Source: Bacillota bacterium (GTDB lineage: Bacteria; Bacillota; Clostridia; Lachnospirales; Lachnospiraceae). From it: a stretch of DNA of 20,694 nt. Where the stretch lies: contig JAEZKU010000029.1 of the NCBI GenBank assembly GCA_023436065.1, positions 1 to 20,694 on the forward strand. Reading direction: 5' to 3'. Positions within the stretch are counted from its first letter, which is position 1. Every line of letters begins with the position of its first letter. The position numbers and the translations under genes were made by a program. Shown one piece after another: positions 1 to 7,493 of the stretch. The notes below the pieces were generated by a model, which saw only the letters and a program-made list of their open reading frames with translations, had not been told where the DNA came from and made no database searches.

Positions 1-52
1 TTTCACGTAGTGCCTGTCTTTCGGGAGATTCGTCCCTTCTTCTCTTTGCCAT
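1..52 (-). CDS. Transposase, N-terminal 17 codons only (IS256-like)
   Basis: The ATG at 52-50 lies 8 nt after a strong GGAGG (complement of 61-66) and opens a frame that reads MAKRRRDESPERQALRE before leaving the window. The lysine/arginine-rich start with a PERQ segment resembles the starts of some clostridial IS256 (mutator-type) transposases. Those enzymes cut and paste DNA with a DDE catalytic triad, which lies beyond the visible part. With only 17 residues the family call leans on the end-like sequence upstream. It is oriented leftwards, like the operon to its right. Confidence 0.5.
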   Translation of the reverse strand, partial: MAKRRRDESPERQALRE

Positions 53-58
53 AAAATA

Positions 59-104
59 AAACCTCCAAACTGAGTAATTTTATTTTACATCAGTTTGAAG
101 GTTT
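59..104 (-). promoter_or_regulatory. Hairpin that buries the transposase ribosome binding site
   Basis: Positions 61-73 and 90-102 are inverted repeats: 12 of 13 pairs are Watson-Crick and the other is a G-U pair in the minus-strand RNA. Two more A-T pairs (59-60 with 103-104) extend the stem. The 3' arm contains the GGAGG of the transposase gene. A transcript entering from outside the element would fold this stem. A transcript from the internal promoter starts at about 75 and lacks the 5' arm. This layout fits the read-through protection known for several insertion sequences. Confidence 0.5.
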
Positions 105-110
105 ACACAA
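82..110 (-). promoter_or_regulatory. Internal promoter of the IS transposase
   Basis: On the minus strand TTGTGT (110-105) and TAAAAT (87-82) are separated by exactly 17 nt. A transcript would start at about 75, just before the ribosome binding site of the transposase. The -35 is a weak match and the -10 a good one. Confidence 0.4.
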
Positions 111-153
111 ACTTTGGGATGCTCCCCATGTAGGAAAGAGATAACCATCAATA

Positions 154-192
154 TAAAAAGCGAGCCGATGAACGATAAAGTCATCGGCTCGC
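154..192 (-). terminator. Rho-independent terminator of the defence-like operon
   Basis: GCGAGCCGATGA (160-171) and TCATCGGCTCGC (181-192) form a perfect 12-bp GC-rich stem with a 9-nt loop. On the minus strand it is followed by CTTTTTATAT. It lies about 43 nt after the HIT gene stop and about 30 nt before the insertion sequence end. Confidence 0.85.
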
Positions 193-234
193 GTATACTT
201 TATTCTATATCCATTAAGCTTTTCATCTCTTTGT

Positions 235-636
235 TTAGTGCCAGTATATCATCGTAACTACCTCTGGGTGCCCCTGGCCATTCATCCACTTTAGGCCCCT
301 TAACTCTCGTGGTGTTCCATTATGCTTAATCACCACATGCTCATGCATATGCTTTACTCCGTCACCGGTTATGAAGGTGTATATTCTTTCTCCCCCAAAC
401 TTTTGCATAAGAGCATTGGCTAAACGCTTCGTGATCTTCATCATAGCTTCCAGTTCTTCGTCGGTTGCATTTTGAATCCCGTCAAAGTGCCGTATCATTT
501 CTACGAAATAGTAACCAAGAAAGTTGGTATTGCTCTCCTTATCCGGCATATAATGACATACCCATACATATTGATCTTGGTATATCATTAATTCGGTATC
601 CTCATGGTGCTTTTTACATATTGCGCATCCTTCCAT
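235..636 (-). CDS. HIT (histidine triad) family protein
   Basis: This 133-residue protein carries HMHEHVV at residues 96-102, which fits the HIT active-site pattern of three histidines (H96, H98, H100) alternating with other residues. HIT proteins are small cytosolic nucleotide hydrolases or transferases that act on nucleoside phosphoramidates, dinucleotide polyphosphates or AMP-linked substrates. The N-terminus has C4, C7 and H10/H11, a possible zinc site found in part of the family. Length is normal for a single HIT domain. The start is supported by AGGAGGAG just upstream of the ATG. It is the last gene of the five-gene leftward unit, 50 nt after the MazG-like gene and directly before the terminator. 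The substrate cannot be read from the sequence. Confidence 0.85.
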   Translation of the reverse strand: MEGCAICKKHHEDTELMIYQDQYVWVCHYMPDKESNTNFLGYYFVEMIRHFDGIQNATDEELEAMMKITKRLANALMQKFGGERIYTFITGDGVKHMHEHVVIKHNGTPRELRGLKWMNGQGHPEVVTMIYWH

Positions 637-686
637 AGGCTCCTCCTGATGGTTCCTTTAGTGACAGTTACGCTAAGGAAATGAAT

Positions 687-995
687 CTATTCTTCGTTTC
701 CACTCCAGAAGATTCTCTCAGCAAATCCACCTCTTGCTTCTTTCTTTGATTCTTTAATAGCAATCAATTCATCTACTGTATGTCCTCTAGCCTCACAGAT
801 GGCAAATAATACCTCTAAAATATCAGCCATTTCTTCTATAGACTTGTCTGCTTGATACTCTGCTATTTCTTCATTTAGTTTTTTATCCAGTTCTACAAGA
901 TATTCCTCATCTGTCAAAGTTCTTGTTATCGGAGTTTTTCCTTCTTCTTTTATGATTTGTGGGATCTTATCTCTTACTAATTTTGATGCACTCAT
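687..995 (-). CDS. MazG-like NTP pyrophosphohydrolase (COG4997 type)
   Basis: The 102-residue protein starts with SKLVRDKIPQII, the hallmark of the COG4997 branch of all-alpha NTP pyrophosphohydrolases related to MazG and HisE. The metal-binding acidic pattern is visible: E42, E43 and E46 in EEIAE, then E54, E55 and D58 in EEMAD. Family members hydrolyse (d)NTPs, often damaged or non-canonical ones, to the monophosphate and pyrophosphate. The start codon follows a weak GAATGAG site, and there is a better ribosome binding site further upstream serving only a 6-codon frame (1034-1014). It lies 89 nt downstream of the NUDIX gene and 50 nt upstream of the HIT gene, so co-transcription is likely. 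In this operon it may alter nucleotide pools, which is an inference. Confidence 0.85.
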   Translation of the reverse strand: MSASKLVRDKIPQIIKEEGKTPITRTLTDEEYLVELDKKLNEEIAEYQADKSIEEMADILEVLFAICEARGHTVDELIAIKESKKEARGGFAERIFWSGNEE

Positions 996-1084
996 CTCAT
1001 TCTAATGTGATGTTTATAATATCATACACATCATATTCCTTTCCTTTTGATATTATGGCTATAATATATTCCTAAACAGTACCG

Positions 1085-1471
1085 TTATAGGGCTTGCATT
1101 ATCTTATCAATAATCGTAATATCTGCTGGTAACCATAACACAGAATCTAGTGTATTCTTAGTAAGCCACTTTGAAGATTCATGCTCTTTGAGTACAAGAT
1201 TACCAGACTTCACTATACACCAGTAACAACACATCGACAAATGAAATGTCGGGTAATCATATTCAATCGTATCTATGTACTCTCCAACTTCGATTTCTAT
1301 ATCGAGTTCCTCTCTGATTTCTCGAATCAGAGCAGCTTCAGGTGTTTCTCCCTCCTCAACCTTTCCGCCAGGAAATTCCCAACCACCCTTATATTCTCCA
1401 TAACCGCGCTGAGTAGCTAGAATTTTCTCGCCATCTCTAATAATTGCTGCAACTACTTTTATGTTTTTCAT
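1085..1471 (-). CDS. NUDIX hydrolase, MutT/CTP-pyrophosphohydrolase-like
   Basis: This 128-residue protein has a complete NUDIX box at residues 36-58: G36, E42, R50, E51, E54 and E55 are in register, and the usual glycine near the end of the box is D57. The flanking GGWEFPGGK is typical of MutT and NudG-type (d)NTP pyrophosphohydrolases that clean oxidised or methylated nucleotides. The ATG overlaps the stop of the upstream helicase gene in an ATGA arrangement, and GAAGGAGG inside the end of that gene serves as its ribosome binding site. This implies translational coupling, with the enzyme made in step with the helicase. It may be a dedicated partner of the nuclease-helicase rather than a housekeeping MutT. 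Confidence 0.9.
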   Translation of the reverse strand: MKNIKVVAAIIRDGEKILATQRGYGEYKGGWEFPGGKVEEGETPEAALIREIREELDIEIEVGEYIDTIEYDYPTFHLSMCCYWCIVKSGNLVLKEHESSKWLTKNTLDSVLWLPADITIIDKIMQAL

Positions 1472-4449
1472 CCTGTCATTTCCTCCTTCAAACCGCTCTT
1501 AAGATATCTAAGTAGATCATCACGAACCGAATGATGCATCTTCATTTTGACCTTGCAGATTGGTTCCATTTTACCCTTATTGTTCTGTTTTTTAGATTCA
1601 ATCACATCTATCACATCAAATTGACCTATGTAATAGAAATTGCTTTCAGCATCACTCTTCTTAACTAGAAGATGCTTGTTCTTTGCTGACATAACATCAT
1701 TCATATATGAACTATCAAGACCTTTACCGATCTGTGAGTCCCACCTAAATATCATATTATCCTCAAACGAATCTGCATAATCGGGCTTACCATCAACATA
1801 ATTCTTCTCATCATCAGATTCTTCTTTGTGATATGTCACAAAGATAAAGACATCATCGCCAATCCTCTTCATTCCATACATAGTTGAAGAAAGATCCCTT
1901 CCACAATTCATTAGTAGGCTCACATCACGTCTTGAATACTTCTCGTACAGAACAAACTTGTTAACTTCTGTAGCTCCTCCACGTTGTCTCTCGTCGTATT
2001 TTATAAGTCCAACCTCAATCAGATCAGATATCTGCTTGTAAAACTCCTGATGCTTTAGTCTCTTCGCATAACTTTCTAGTCTACGAATACGGCCCTCTCC
2101 ATCGTATTGCAATATATCAATATGGCAATACTTCTGATATTCATCTTCCTTGCTAACAAAATGTCCCTGAAGTACATTTGCGGCATCATTAATAGAAGCA
2201 AGCGAAACCACATATCCATACTTAGCACTTATCATATCTTGAAGCATCTTAGCTCCAATCTCTTGATTATCAAGGAATTCTTTCAAAATCATCAGTTCAT
2301 ACGGTCTTACTCCACTCAAGACTGTTTTCGAGAGATATTCCAGCGTGAGCATTTCCTGATCATTTATTCTGCCACTATAAAGTTCCTTTTCAACAAACTC
2401 CAAAAACGCTTGGTAAGTCTTATATTCCCTGATAATGACAAGCGGATCAACTTCTCCATTCTCGTAAAAATCTATTAGATACGGCACACGACCTAAGCGA
2501 TTCTTCAAAGATTTATAGCTGTCTCTGATAATCGTTTTAATACCTTTTATCTTATCAATAGATCTAAATATCTTATCCTTAGCAACCTCATCAAAATGAA
2601 TCGTGGATGCCCCAGGAATGGTATTGTTACCACTGATAACATATTTACGAATTTGATCTGCGTTGTAAGTACGATCCCCTGACAATGCGATCGGGATCAT
2701 AAAGTTATTGTTGTAGTTACCAATGAAATCCAGGATTACAACATACTCTTTGCCCTCATTTTTGCGCAATCCCCGGCCAAGCTGCTGAATAAACACAATT
2801 GGAGATTCTGTTGGGCGAAGCATAATTACCTGATTAACCTCAACAATGTCAACCCCTTCATTCAAAATCTCTACGGAAAAGATATAGTCCAGGGGTTGCA
2901 TTTCATCCGTTTTGTCGTCCTCATCCATAGCCAGACGTTCGAAGGCCTTAGCACGTTCATCTTCTGAAGCGCTTCCGTTTAATGCAATTGTTCTATACCC
3001 TAACTTATTAAACTTCTCAGATAATTCCTCGGACTCATCAATTCGACTGCAGAAAACGAGACCCTTTACTTTGTCTCCACTATAACCATAGTACTCTGCT
3101 TGTTCGATGATATGCTTTACTCTTTCATCGTTAACAAGCTGGTTAAAATCTTTAGCATCAAGCTGTTTTGTATTGATCTGCTTATCATCTAACATAGAGA
3201 TGTCACTTATACCAAAGTAATGGAATGGACATAGTAAGTTCTCTTCCATAGCCTGCTGTAATCGAATTTCATAAGCAATTTGATAATGGAAGATTTCATA
3301 AATGTTACACCCTTCTTCATTATCATCACGCTTGTCCGGAGTTGCTGTCATACCAAGCCACAGTCTCGGTTTAAAATAATTCATAACCTTCTGATACGTA
3401 TCCGCAGAACTGTGATGGGCTTCATCTAGTATAATACAATCAAAAGTATCTGGATTATACTGGAACAAATGAGTATCACGATTTAATGTCTGCACTGTTG
3501 CAAACACAAAATCTTTGTCATAATCATTATTTCCCGCGCCAACTAATCCCATTGAAACAGTCCTATCAAATACACGCTCATAGGATCTTTTAGTCTGCTT
3601 TGCAAGCTGTCCTCGATGTACCAGAAAAAGCACTCTCTTATATCCCAGTTCGCGCATAGCAAATGCTGATGCATAAGTTTTTCCAGTGCCTGTCGCTGAA
3701 ATCAACAATGCTCTCTCCTCTCCTGCAGCAAGGATCTTCTTAAGATTTGATATAAACCCCACTTGCATATCATTTGGAAAAAGCCTAAATTTCTCTATTG
3801 ATGGTATCTCTTCCTGAAGCGCTAACTTACGCTGCTTTTTTACAATCTTATAACGTTCTTTATAAAGTTCGAAGAATTCATCAAAATCAAGTGCATACTT
3901 AGAGTTCCATAGTTCATTAAATTCATCAAGTATTTTCTGAACGTACTCACCCTGTTCAGTTGAGACAATCTTTGTATTCCATTCTCGGTTGCTTGTAAGA
4001 GCTGCGCTGGTGATATTGGAACTTCCGACAATAATTCTGTATATCTCATCCTTTTTAAAAATGTATCCTTTTGTATGAAAACCTTCATCTGCAGCTTCCA
4101 CATCATACATCTTCAAAGTTATGTTCTTTAGACCATTCAGCTTCTCTAAGGCGTCCGGCTCACTAAAATTTAGATAGTTAGTCGTAAGGATTTCTCCACT
4201 AATTCCTCTCTTTTCAAGTTCTTTCAATGTCTGAAGCAAAGGCGTAATTCCACCCATAGTTATAAATGCGACGCTGATTTGGAAATGGTCACACCTAATG
4301 AGTTCATCTTCTACCGATGAGATTACTTTCTTCCCCTCTTTCAGATTGTTCGAGACAAATTGCGGCCTAAAAGCTAAATTCGAATTATAACTCGAATCGA
4401 TAAAAGCAGTTCTTGCTCCTTCCTCAATCTGGTTTATCTTCTCGATCAT
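1468..4449 (-). CDS. PLD nuclease / SF2 helicase / DUF3427 fusion protein
   Basis: A protein of about 993 residues (numbering below is from the longer TTG start at 4476). Residues 40-190 form a phospholipase-D-like nuclease domain with FHTKGYIF (H134, K136) and GSSN (N154), one HKD motif. Residues 230-590 are a superfamily II helicase: Walker A ATGTGKT (261-267), DEAH (351-354), TAT (377-379) and arginine-finger motif QQLGRGLRK (564-572). The C-terminal region, about 840-990, resembles DUF3427. Such proteins are thought to translocate on DNA and cut it, and occur in accessory regions. The ATG at 4449 has AGGAG 8 nt upstream and is preferred over the TTG. It follows the HNH gene by 65 nt and overlaps the NUDIX gene by 4 nt. 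Domain calls are firm; the DNA target and exact role are not known. Confidence 0.9.
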   Translation of the reverse strand: MIEKINQIEEGARTAFIDSSYNSNLAFRPQFVSNNLKEGKKVISSVEDELIRCDHFQISVAFITMGGITPLLQTLKELEKRGISGEILTTNYLNFSEPDALEKLNGLKNITLKMYDVEAADEGFHTKGYIFKKDEIYRIIVGSSNITSAALTSNREWNTKIVSTEQGEYVQKILDEFNELWNSKYALDFDEFFELYKERYKIVKKQRKLALQEEIPSIEKFRLFPNDMQVGFISNLKKILAAGEERALLISATGTGKTYASAFAMRELGYKRVLFLVHRGQLAKQTKRSYERVFDRTVSMGLVGAGNNDYDKDFVFATVQTLNRDTHLFQYNPDTFDCIILDEAHHSSADTYQKVMNYFKPRLWLGMTATPDKRDDNEEGCNIYEIFHYQIAYEIRLQQAMEENLLCPFHYFGISDISMLDDKQINTKQLDAKDFNQLVNDERVKHIIEQAEYYGYSGDKVKGLVFCSRIDESEELSEKFNKLGYRTIALNGSASEDERAKAFERLAMDEDDKTDEMQPLDYIFSVEILNEGVDIVEVNQVIMLRPTESPIVFIQQLGRGLRKNEGKEYVVILDFIGNYNNNFMIPIALSGDRTYNADQIRKYVISGNNTIPGASTIHFDEVAKDKIFRSIDKIKGIKTIIRDSYKSLKNRLGRVPYLIDFYENGEVDPLVIIREYKTYQAFLEFVEKELYSGRINDQEMLTLEYLSKTVLSGVRPYELMILKEFLDNQEIGAKMLQDMISAKYGYVVSLASINDAANVLQGHFVSKEDEYQKYCHIDILQYDGEGRIRRLESYAKRLKHQEFYKQISDLIEVGLIKYDERQRGGATEVNKFVLYEKYSRRDVSLLMNCGRDLSSTMYGMKRIGDDVFIFVTYHKEESDDEKNYVDGKPDYADSFEDNMIFRWDSQIGKGLDSSYMNDVMSAKNKHLLVKKSDAESNFYYIGQFDVIDVIESKKQNNKGKMEPICKVKMKMHHSVRDDLLRYLKSGLKEEMTG

Positions 4450-4514
4450 ACGCATCACTCCTAGCAAAATACTCAATTCCTGTTTTGATAAACCTATTCT
4501 CGGTTATACCATAA

Positions 4515-5618
4515 TTATTGTGACAGCCTCCAAAATTCAAATCCCATATTACTAGCCGCTTTATAAACCGGTTCAATAATCTCCTTCAAGTTTCTGATAA
4601 ATACAGGTTTCGAAAGTCCTGGCCGATACAATTTATTATAAACATCTGGATTATTCACATGTTCCTTTACACATCTATCGAATTCATTATGGACAGTCTC
4701 AAATTTCTGCACCATTTCATAAGCTTCGTACTCTATTTCGCCCAGCCTATGAAAGTACTTACTCCAATCGGGCAAATAGTTACTTTTACTGCTATTGATA
4801 TTTCTGGTCGTTGGACATAGATTCCAAAGTTCATCATGTGCCACATACGACCAAGGAACAAAATGATCAATCGAAATATTGTTCGTTGTCAGCTCAATAT
4901 CACCATAAATTTCTTGTGTCGGCCTTAATGTAACAATGAGCTTCCAATATTTCTTTACTCGTTCAAGTTTTCGCTCATCAGGTGGATATACCTTATTAGC
5001 TATACCAGGAACGCTCGGATTCCTACGTTGGAGATATAGAATCATATTATACTGTATCCAGCCCTTGATAATTTCCTGGTTAACACTAATGTAATCCATC
5101 CATCTCTTATCAAATCGGATCTCGCTCTGAAGACCAGATATCATATTGAAATAGTATAGTAAACGTTGATGTTTGTTGATTCGAGCTGCAATATCAGTGG
5201 AGCCACCATCCCAGTCAGCGCCTCTGAAATCGGGCATAAATGGAGCCTGCAAACGATACGGAACATTAAGTGTAAGTACTCTCTTTTTGGAGATAAGTTC
5301 TTTGTCCTGACTGTTCTGCAGAAAAACTAATATCTTATCACGTTTTTCACTGGATTTAAGTCCGCTAAGCTTATATGCATAATGAACCAGATTCTCGAGA
5401 GTATCCTTCGGTCCAAGATTAAGTTTATATTCCGACACCATATACCAGGCATCGGCAACCATCTGATTTATAAGTTCGTCATAGGAGACTCTCTCTTTAT
5501 CATCAATTATAGCGTCAACAATAGCCTGGAACCAGAACAGCTTATAACACTCGCTCATGTTATCAAATAAACGAGATAAATGTTGAATATCCAGTTCGTC
5601 TGAATATGGTAAATTCAT
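4515..5618 (-). CDS. HNH endonuclease domain protein
   Basis: This 367-residue protein has an HNH-type beta-beta-alpha-metal motif at about residues 249-281: ISIDHFVPWS with D251 and H252, then ELWNLCPTTRNINSSKSN with N266, N275 and N280. The first 240 residues are helix-rich with no recognised domain and presumably provide target binding or partner contacts. No signal peptide or membrane segment is visible, so it should be cytosolic. AGGAGG lies 5 nt before the ATG. It is the first gene of the five-gene unit, behind an extended -10 promoter with a palindrome. HNH enzymes nick or cut DNA; in this neighbourhood a restriction-like or phage-targeting role is likely. No methylase gene is present nearby, so it is not a classical restriction-modification pair. 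Confidence 0.85.
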   Translation of the reverse strand: MNLPYSDELDIQHLSRLFDNMSECYKLFWFQAIVDAIIDDKERVSYDELINQMVADAWYMVSEYKLNLGPKDTLENLVHYAYKLSGLKSSEKRDKILVFLQNSQDKELISKKRVLTLNVPYRLQAPFMPDFRGADWDGGSTDIAARINKHQRLLYYFNMISGLQSEIRFDKRWMDYISVNQEIIKGWIQYNMILYLQRRNPSVPGIANKVYPPDERKLERVKKYWKLIVTLRPTQEIYGDIELTTNNISIDHFVPWSYVAHDELWNLCPTTRNINSSKSNYLPDWSKYFHRLGEIEYEAYEMVQKFETVHNEFDRCVKEHVNNPDVYNKLYRPGLSKPVFIRNLKEIIEPVYKAASNMGFEFWRLSQ

Positions 5619-5698
5619 ACCAGCCTCCTGTTCAATACAATTAATTTAAATTTTTACTCTCTCTATCCCCGAAAATCAGCTATAAAATTTCTAATTTC

Positions 5699-5714
5699 CA
5701 GGTTATGTAACCTG
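5699..5714. promoter_or_regulatory. Palindromic operator candidate at the operon start site
   Basis: CAGGTTATGTAACCTG is an inverted repeat of 7-bp arms (CAGGTTA/TAACCTG) around two central bases. It begins within a few bases of the predicted transcription start, where a bound repressor would block initiation. It does not match the Firmicute LexA box. No regulator gene is visible in the operon. Confidence 0.45.
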
Positions 5715-5722
5715 ACTTTTTC

Positions 5723-5731
5723 ATTATATCA
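5723..5731 (-). promoter_or_regulatory. Extended -10 promoter of the HNH-helicase operon
   Basis: The minus strand reads TGATATAAT, a perfect extended -10 element (TG, one base, TATAAT). No good -35 lies 16-18 nt upstream, as is common for extended -10 promoters. A start at about 5716 gives a leader of about 98 nt before the HNH gene. Confidence 0.5.
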
Positions 5732-5850
5732 TTCATACATTTTTCTTGATAGTTATATTTGTTATGCTATGACAATTACTTTAGTTGATTTATCTGAAAT
5801 TTAGATTTGTTATGGTATGTAATAACAAAACACTTGAAAGAAACATATTC

Positions 5851-5893
5851 GTATAGATAAAAATAAGAACGGTAAAATAACCTACCGGTCCCT
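5851..5893 (-). terminator. Terminator of the flavoprotein gene, copy A
   Basis: On the minus strand a GACCGGT/ACCGTTC stem (one mismatch) with a 10-nt loop is followed by the U-rich TTATTTTTATC. Stem and loop are nearly identical to the terminator at 11041-11072. It lies about 210 nt after the flavoprotein stop. Confidence 0.55.
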
Positions 5894-6102
5894 AATCATA
5901 TCAACTTTCTTTCTCAATACTTATACGTACCCATTAGCTTATACTGCCTCATAATTTCAGTAATTATTATTTGTCGATGCTCTTATCGTTAGGATATCAT
6001 TCTTGATATTTTTGATCCTTTTATATGTCTTTCTTTCCTTATTTCTTGCGTATTCTGTTTTATGGGTGCGCTCTCTTTAAATGATTGTAAAAGGGTTAGG
6101 TT

Positions 6103-7449
6103 TTACAATACTTTAAAACCATACTTCCCCTTAAACTCCCCATACCCCAATCCTATATTCAAATCCTCAGTCAAAGAAACCATCTTGGTAGTATCTCCAA
6201 TTAGGATTACACCTACGAGGCTGTCCTGATGAAAAAAATACTTCTCATATTTCTTTTTCTCTTCATCCTTATATTCAATGGTTTCATATACTTTATCCGG
6301 GTTCTTACCATTATCTCCAGCTGCAAAGAGAGCTGTGTTCATTCCCTCAAAGGTTAAGGCTGCGGGTACCTGTTCGTAAGTAATGGCTTCCCCTGCTGCA
6401 TTGGCTCCGGCAATCTTACCCATCTCTAATGCTTCGGGCCAAATAGCATAATTCATTCCCTGATATTCTGCACAATCACCACAGGCATAAACATTCTTCT
6501 TATTTGTCTCCATTCTTTCATTAACGATCACTGCTCTGTCTGTGGCAATACCTGCTGCTTTGGCTAAAGAAGTATTGGCTCTAATACCGCAGGATACGAT
6601 TACCAGGTCTGCTGGGAAGAATTCACCATTCTCCAGTCGTACCCCTGTCACGTTACCCTCACCTGTAATTTCAATTATCTTTGCATTGATGCGAAATTCT
6701 ATTCCAAGGCTTCCTATAATCTCTCCCATCAATTGGCCCGCTTCATCATCTAACTGCCTTCCCATCAGCTTATCAGCCACTTCAATGACAGCCACCTTGG
6801 AGGATTTACTCATCTCCCAAGCTGCTTCCAGTCCCAGGACCCCGCCTCCGATGACTACTGTGTTTTTTACCCTCGGGATCAGCTCCCTAATCTTTTTCAC
6901 ATCTGAGAAATGACGAATCGCGATTACCTGGGGTTTGTCTACACCGGGGAAAGGTGGGATGAAGCATTCCGCCCCTAAGGCATAGATACATTTATCATAT
7001 TGCAATTGAGTTCCATCTGAGAGCGTTACAGCTTGCTGGTCCACGTCCAAAGCCGTAACTTCAGTAGCCAGAATATTCGTGATATTATGATCCCTATACC
7101 AGGATATATCGTGCATGGCTATCTCAGCTGCCTTTAGTAAGGTACTGAGAGACTTCGTCAGCATAGGACGATTATAGCTGTATTCCTCTTCCTTGGAAAT
7201 CATATAGATAGAACAGGTCTCATTTCGTTCCCTGATTGCCTGTGCTGCGCTAATACCTGCCGCTCCGTTTCCAAGAATAACAATCACCTCATTGGTATTC
7301 TTACGAAATGTTGTTACCGGCTCCTCGTATGGAACAAAGAATTCGCTTCCCACACCGCAAACAGGACAATATTCCAGCTCTGCATCAAAAATTTCTCCAC
7401 ATACCTGACATTTTACCAGTTTTCTCTTACCTGTTGCTTTTTCCTCCAT
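6103..7449 (-). CDS. NADH:rubredoxin-reductase-like flavoprotein with N-terminal zinc ribbon
   Basis: This 448-residue protein begins with a rubredoxin/rubrerythrin-like metal knuckle (C14, C17, C28, C31) and continues as a two-dinucleotide-domain FAD/NAD(P)H oxidoreductase. The FAD loop is GNGAAG (60-65), the NAD(P)H loop GGGVLG (201-206), and the second FAD motif NVYACGDCAEY (320-329). The fold matches NADH:rubredoxin reductases and NirB-type reductases, which pass electrons from NAD(P)H through FAD to a small redox partner; in anaerobes these feed oxygen and peroxide detoxification. The fused metal knuckle may act as an internal acceptor. AGGAGG lies upstream of the ATG, and a TATAAT about 45 nt upstream suggests its own promoter. 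It appears monocistronic. The electron acceptor is not certain. Confidence 0.8.
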   Translation of the reverse strand: MEEKATGKRKLVKCQVCGEIFDAELEYCPVCGVGSEFFVPYEEPVTTFRKNTNEVIVILGNGAAGISAAQAIRERNETCSIYMISKEEEYSYNRPMLTKSLSTLLKAAEIAMHDISWYRDHNITNILATEVTALDVDQQAVTLSDGTQLQYDKCIYALGAECFIPPFPGVDKPQVIAIRHFSDVKKIRELIPRVKNTVVIGGGVLGLEAAWEMSKSSKVAVIEVADKLMGRQLDDEAGQLMGEIIGSLGIEFRINAKIIEITGEGNVTGVRLENGEFFPADLVIVSCGIRANTSLAKAAGIATDRAVIVNERMETNKKNVYACGDCAEYQGMNYAIWPEALEMGKIAGANAAGEAITYEQVPAALTFEGMNTALFAAGDNGKNPDKVYETIEYKDEEKKKYEKYFFHQDSLVGVILIGDTTKMVSLTEDLNIGLGYGEFKGKYGFKVL

Positions 7450-7493
7450 AGATAACTTTACCTCCTATGTAATCGTTAATAAAGCTTAGTTTT

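Larger units (their letters stand above)
1..127 (-). mobile_element. End of an IS256-like insertion sequence (partial)
   Basis: The minus strand holds, in order, a putative terminal sequence (about 127-101, containing GTGTAAA, which is common in IS256-family ends), a promoter, a hairpin, a ribosome binding site and the first codons of a basic protein. The outer boundary at about 127 is inferred from where the end-like sequence stops, just before the tail of the neighbouring operon. The outermost bases (about 117-127) themselves form a short GGGA/TCCC inverted repeat. The rest of the element and its other end lie outside the window, so no terminal repeat pair or target duplication can be confirmed. 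The IS256 assignment is recognition from the terminal motif and the protein start, and is moderate. Confidence 0.55.
5619..6102. other. 484-bp intergenic region: operon promoter, palindrome and upstream terminator
   Basis: No convincing reading frame is seen. From the right, the leftward flavoprotein transcript runs through AT-rich DNA, with a weak AT-rich stem (6084-6092 with 6101-6109) overlapping its stop codon, to a stem-loop terminator at 5863-5893. Beyond it lies the promoter of the HNH-helicase operon (5723-5731) and its palindrome (5699-5714). Confidence 0.6.

Noticed and set aside
656..683. Stem-loop between the MazG-like and HIT genes as a terminator
   Set aside because: The stem is short and bulged, no U run follows, and the HIT gene has a good ribosome binding site right after it; at most it affects mRNA stability.
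2107..2478. A plus-strand open frame of 123 codons inside the helicase gene
   Set aside because: It is antisense to a gene with clear helicase motifs, has no ribosome binding site and no recognisable composition; it is a shadow frame. The same holds for other antisense frames within the GH94, UvrA-like and flavoprotein genes.
1468..5618. Type I or type III restriction-modification locus
   Set aside because: The helicase has R-like motor motifs, but there is no methylase or specificity subunit, and the nuclease modules are PLD and HNH.
6084..6109. Terminator overlapping the flavoprotein stop codon
   Set aside because: The 9-bp stem is almost all A-T with no U run after it; the stem-loop at 5863-5893 is a better terminator.
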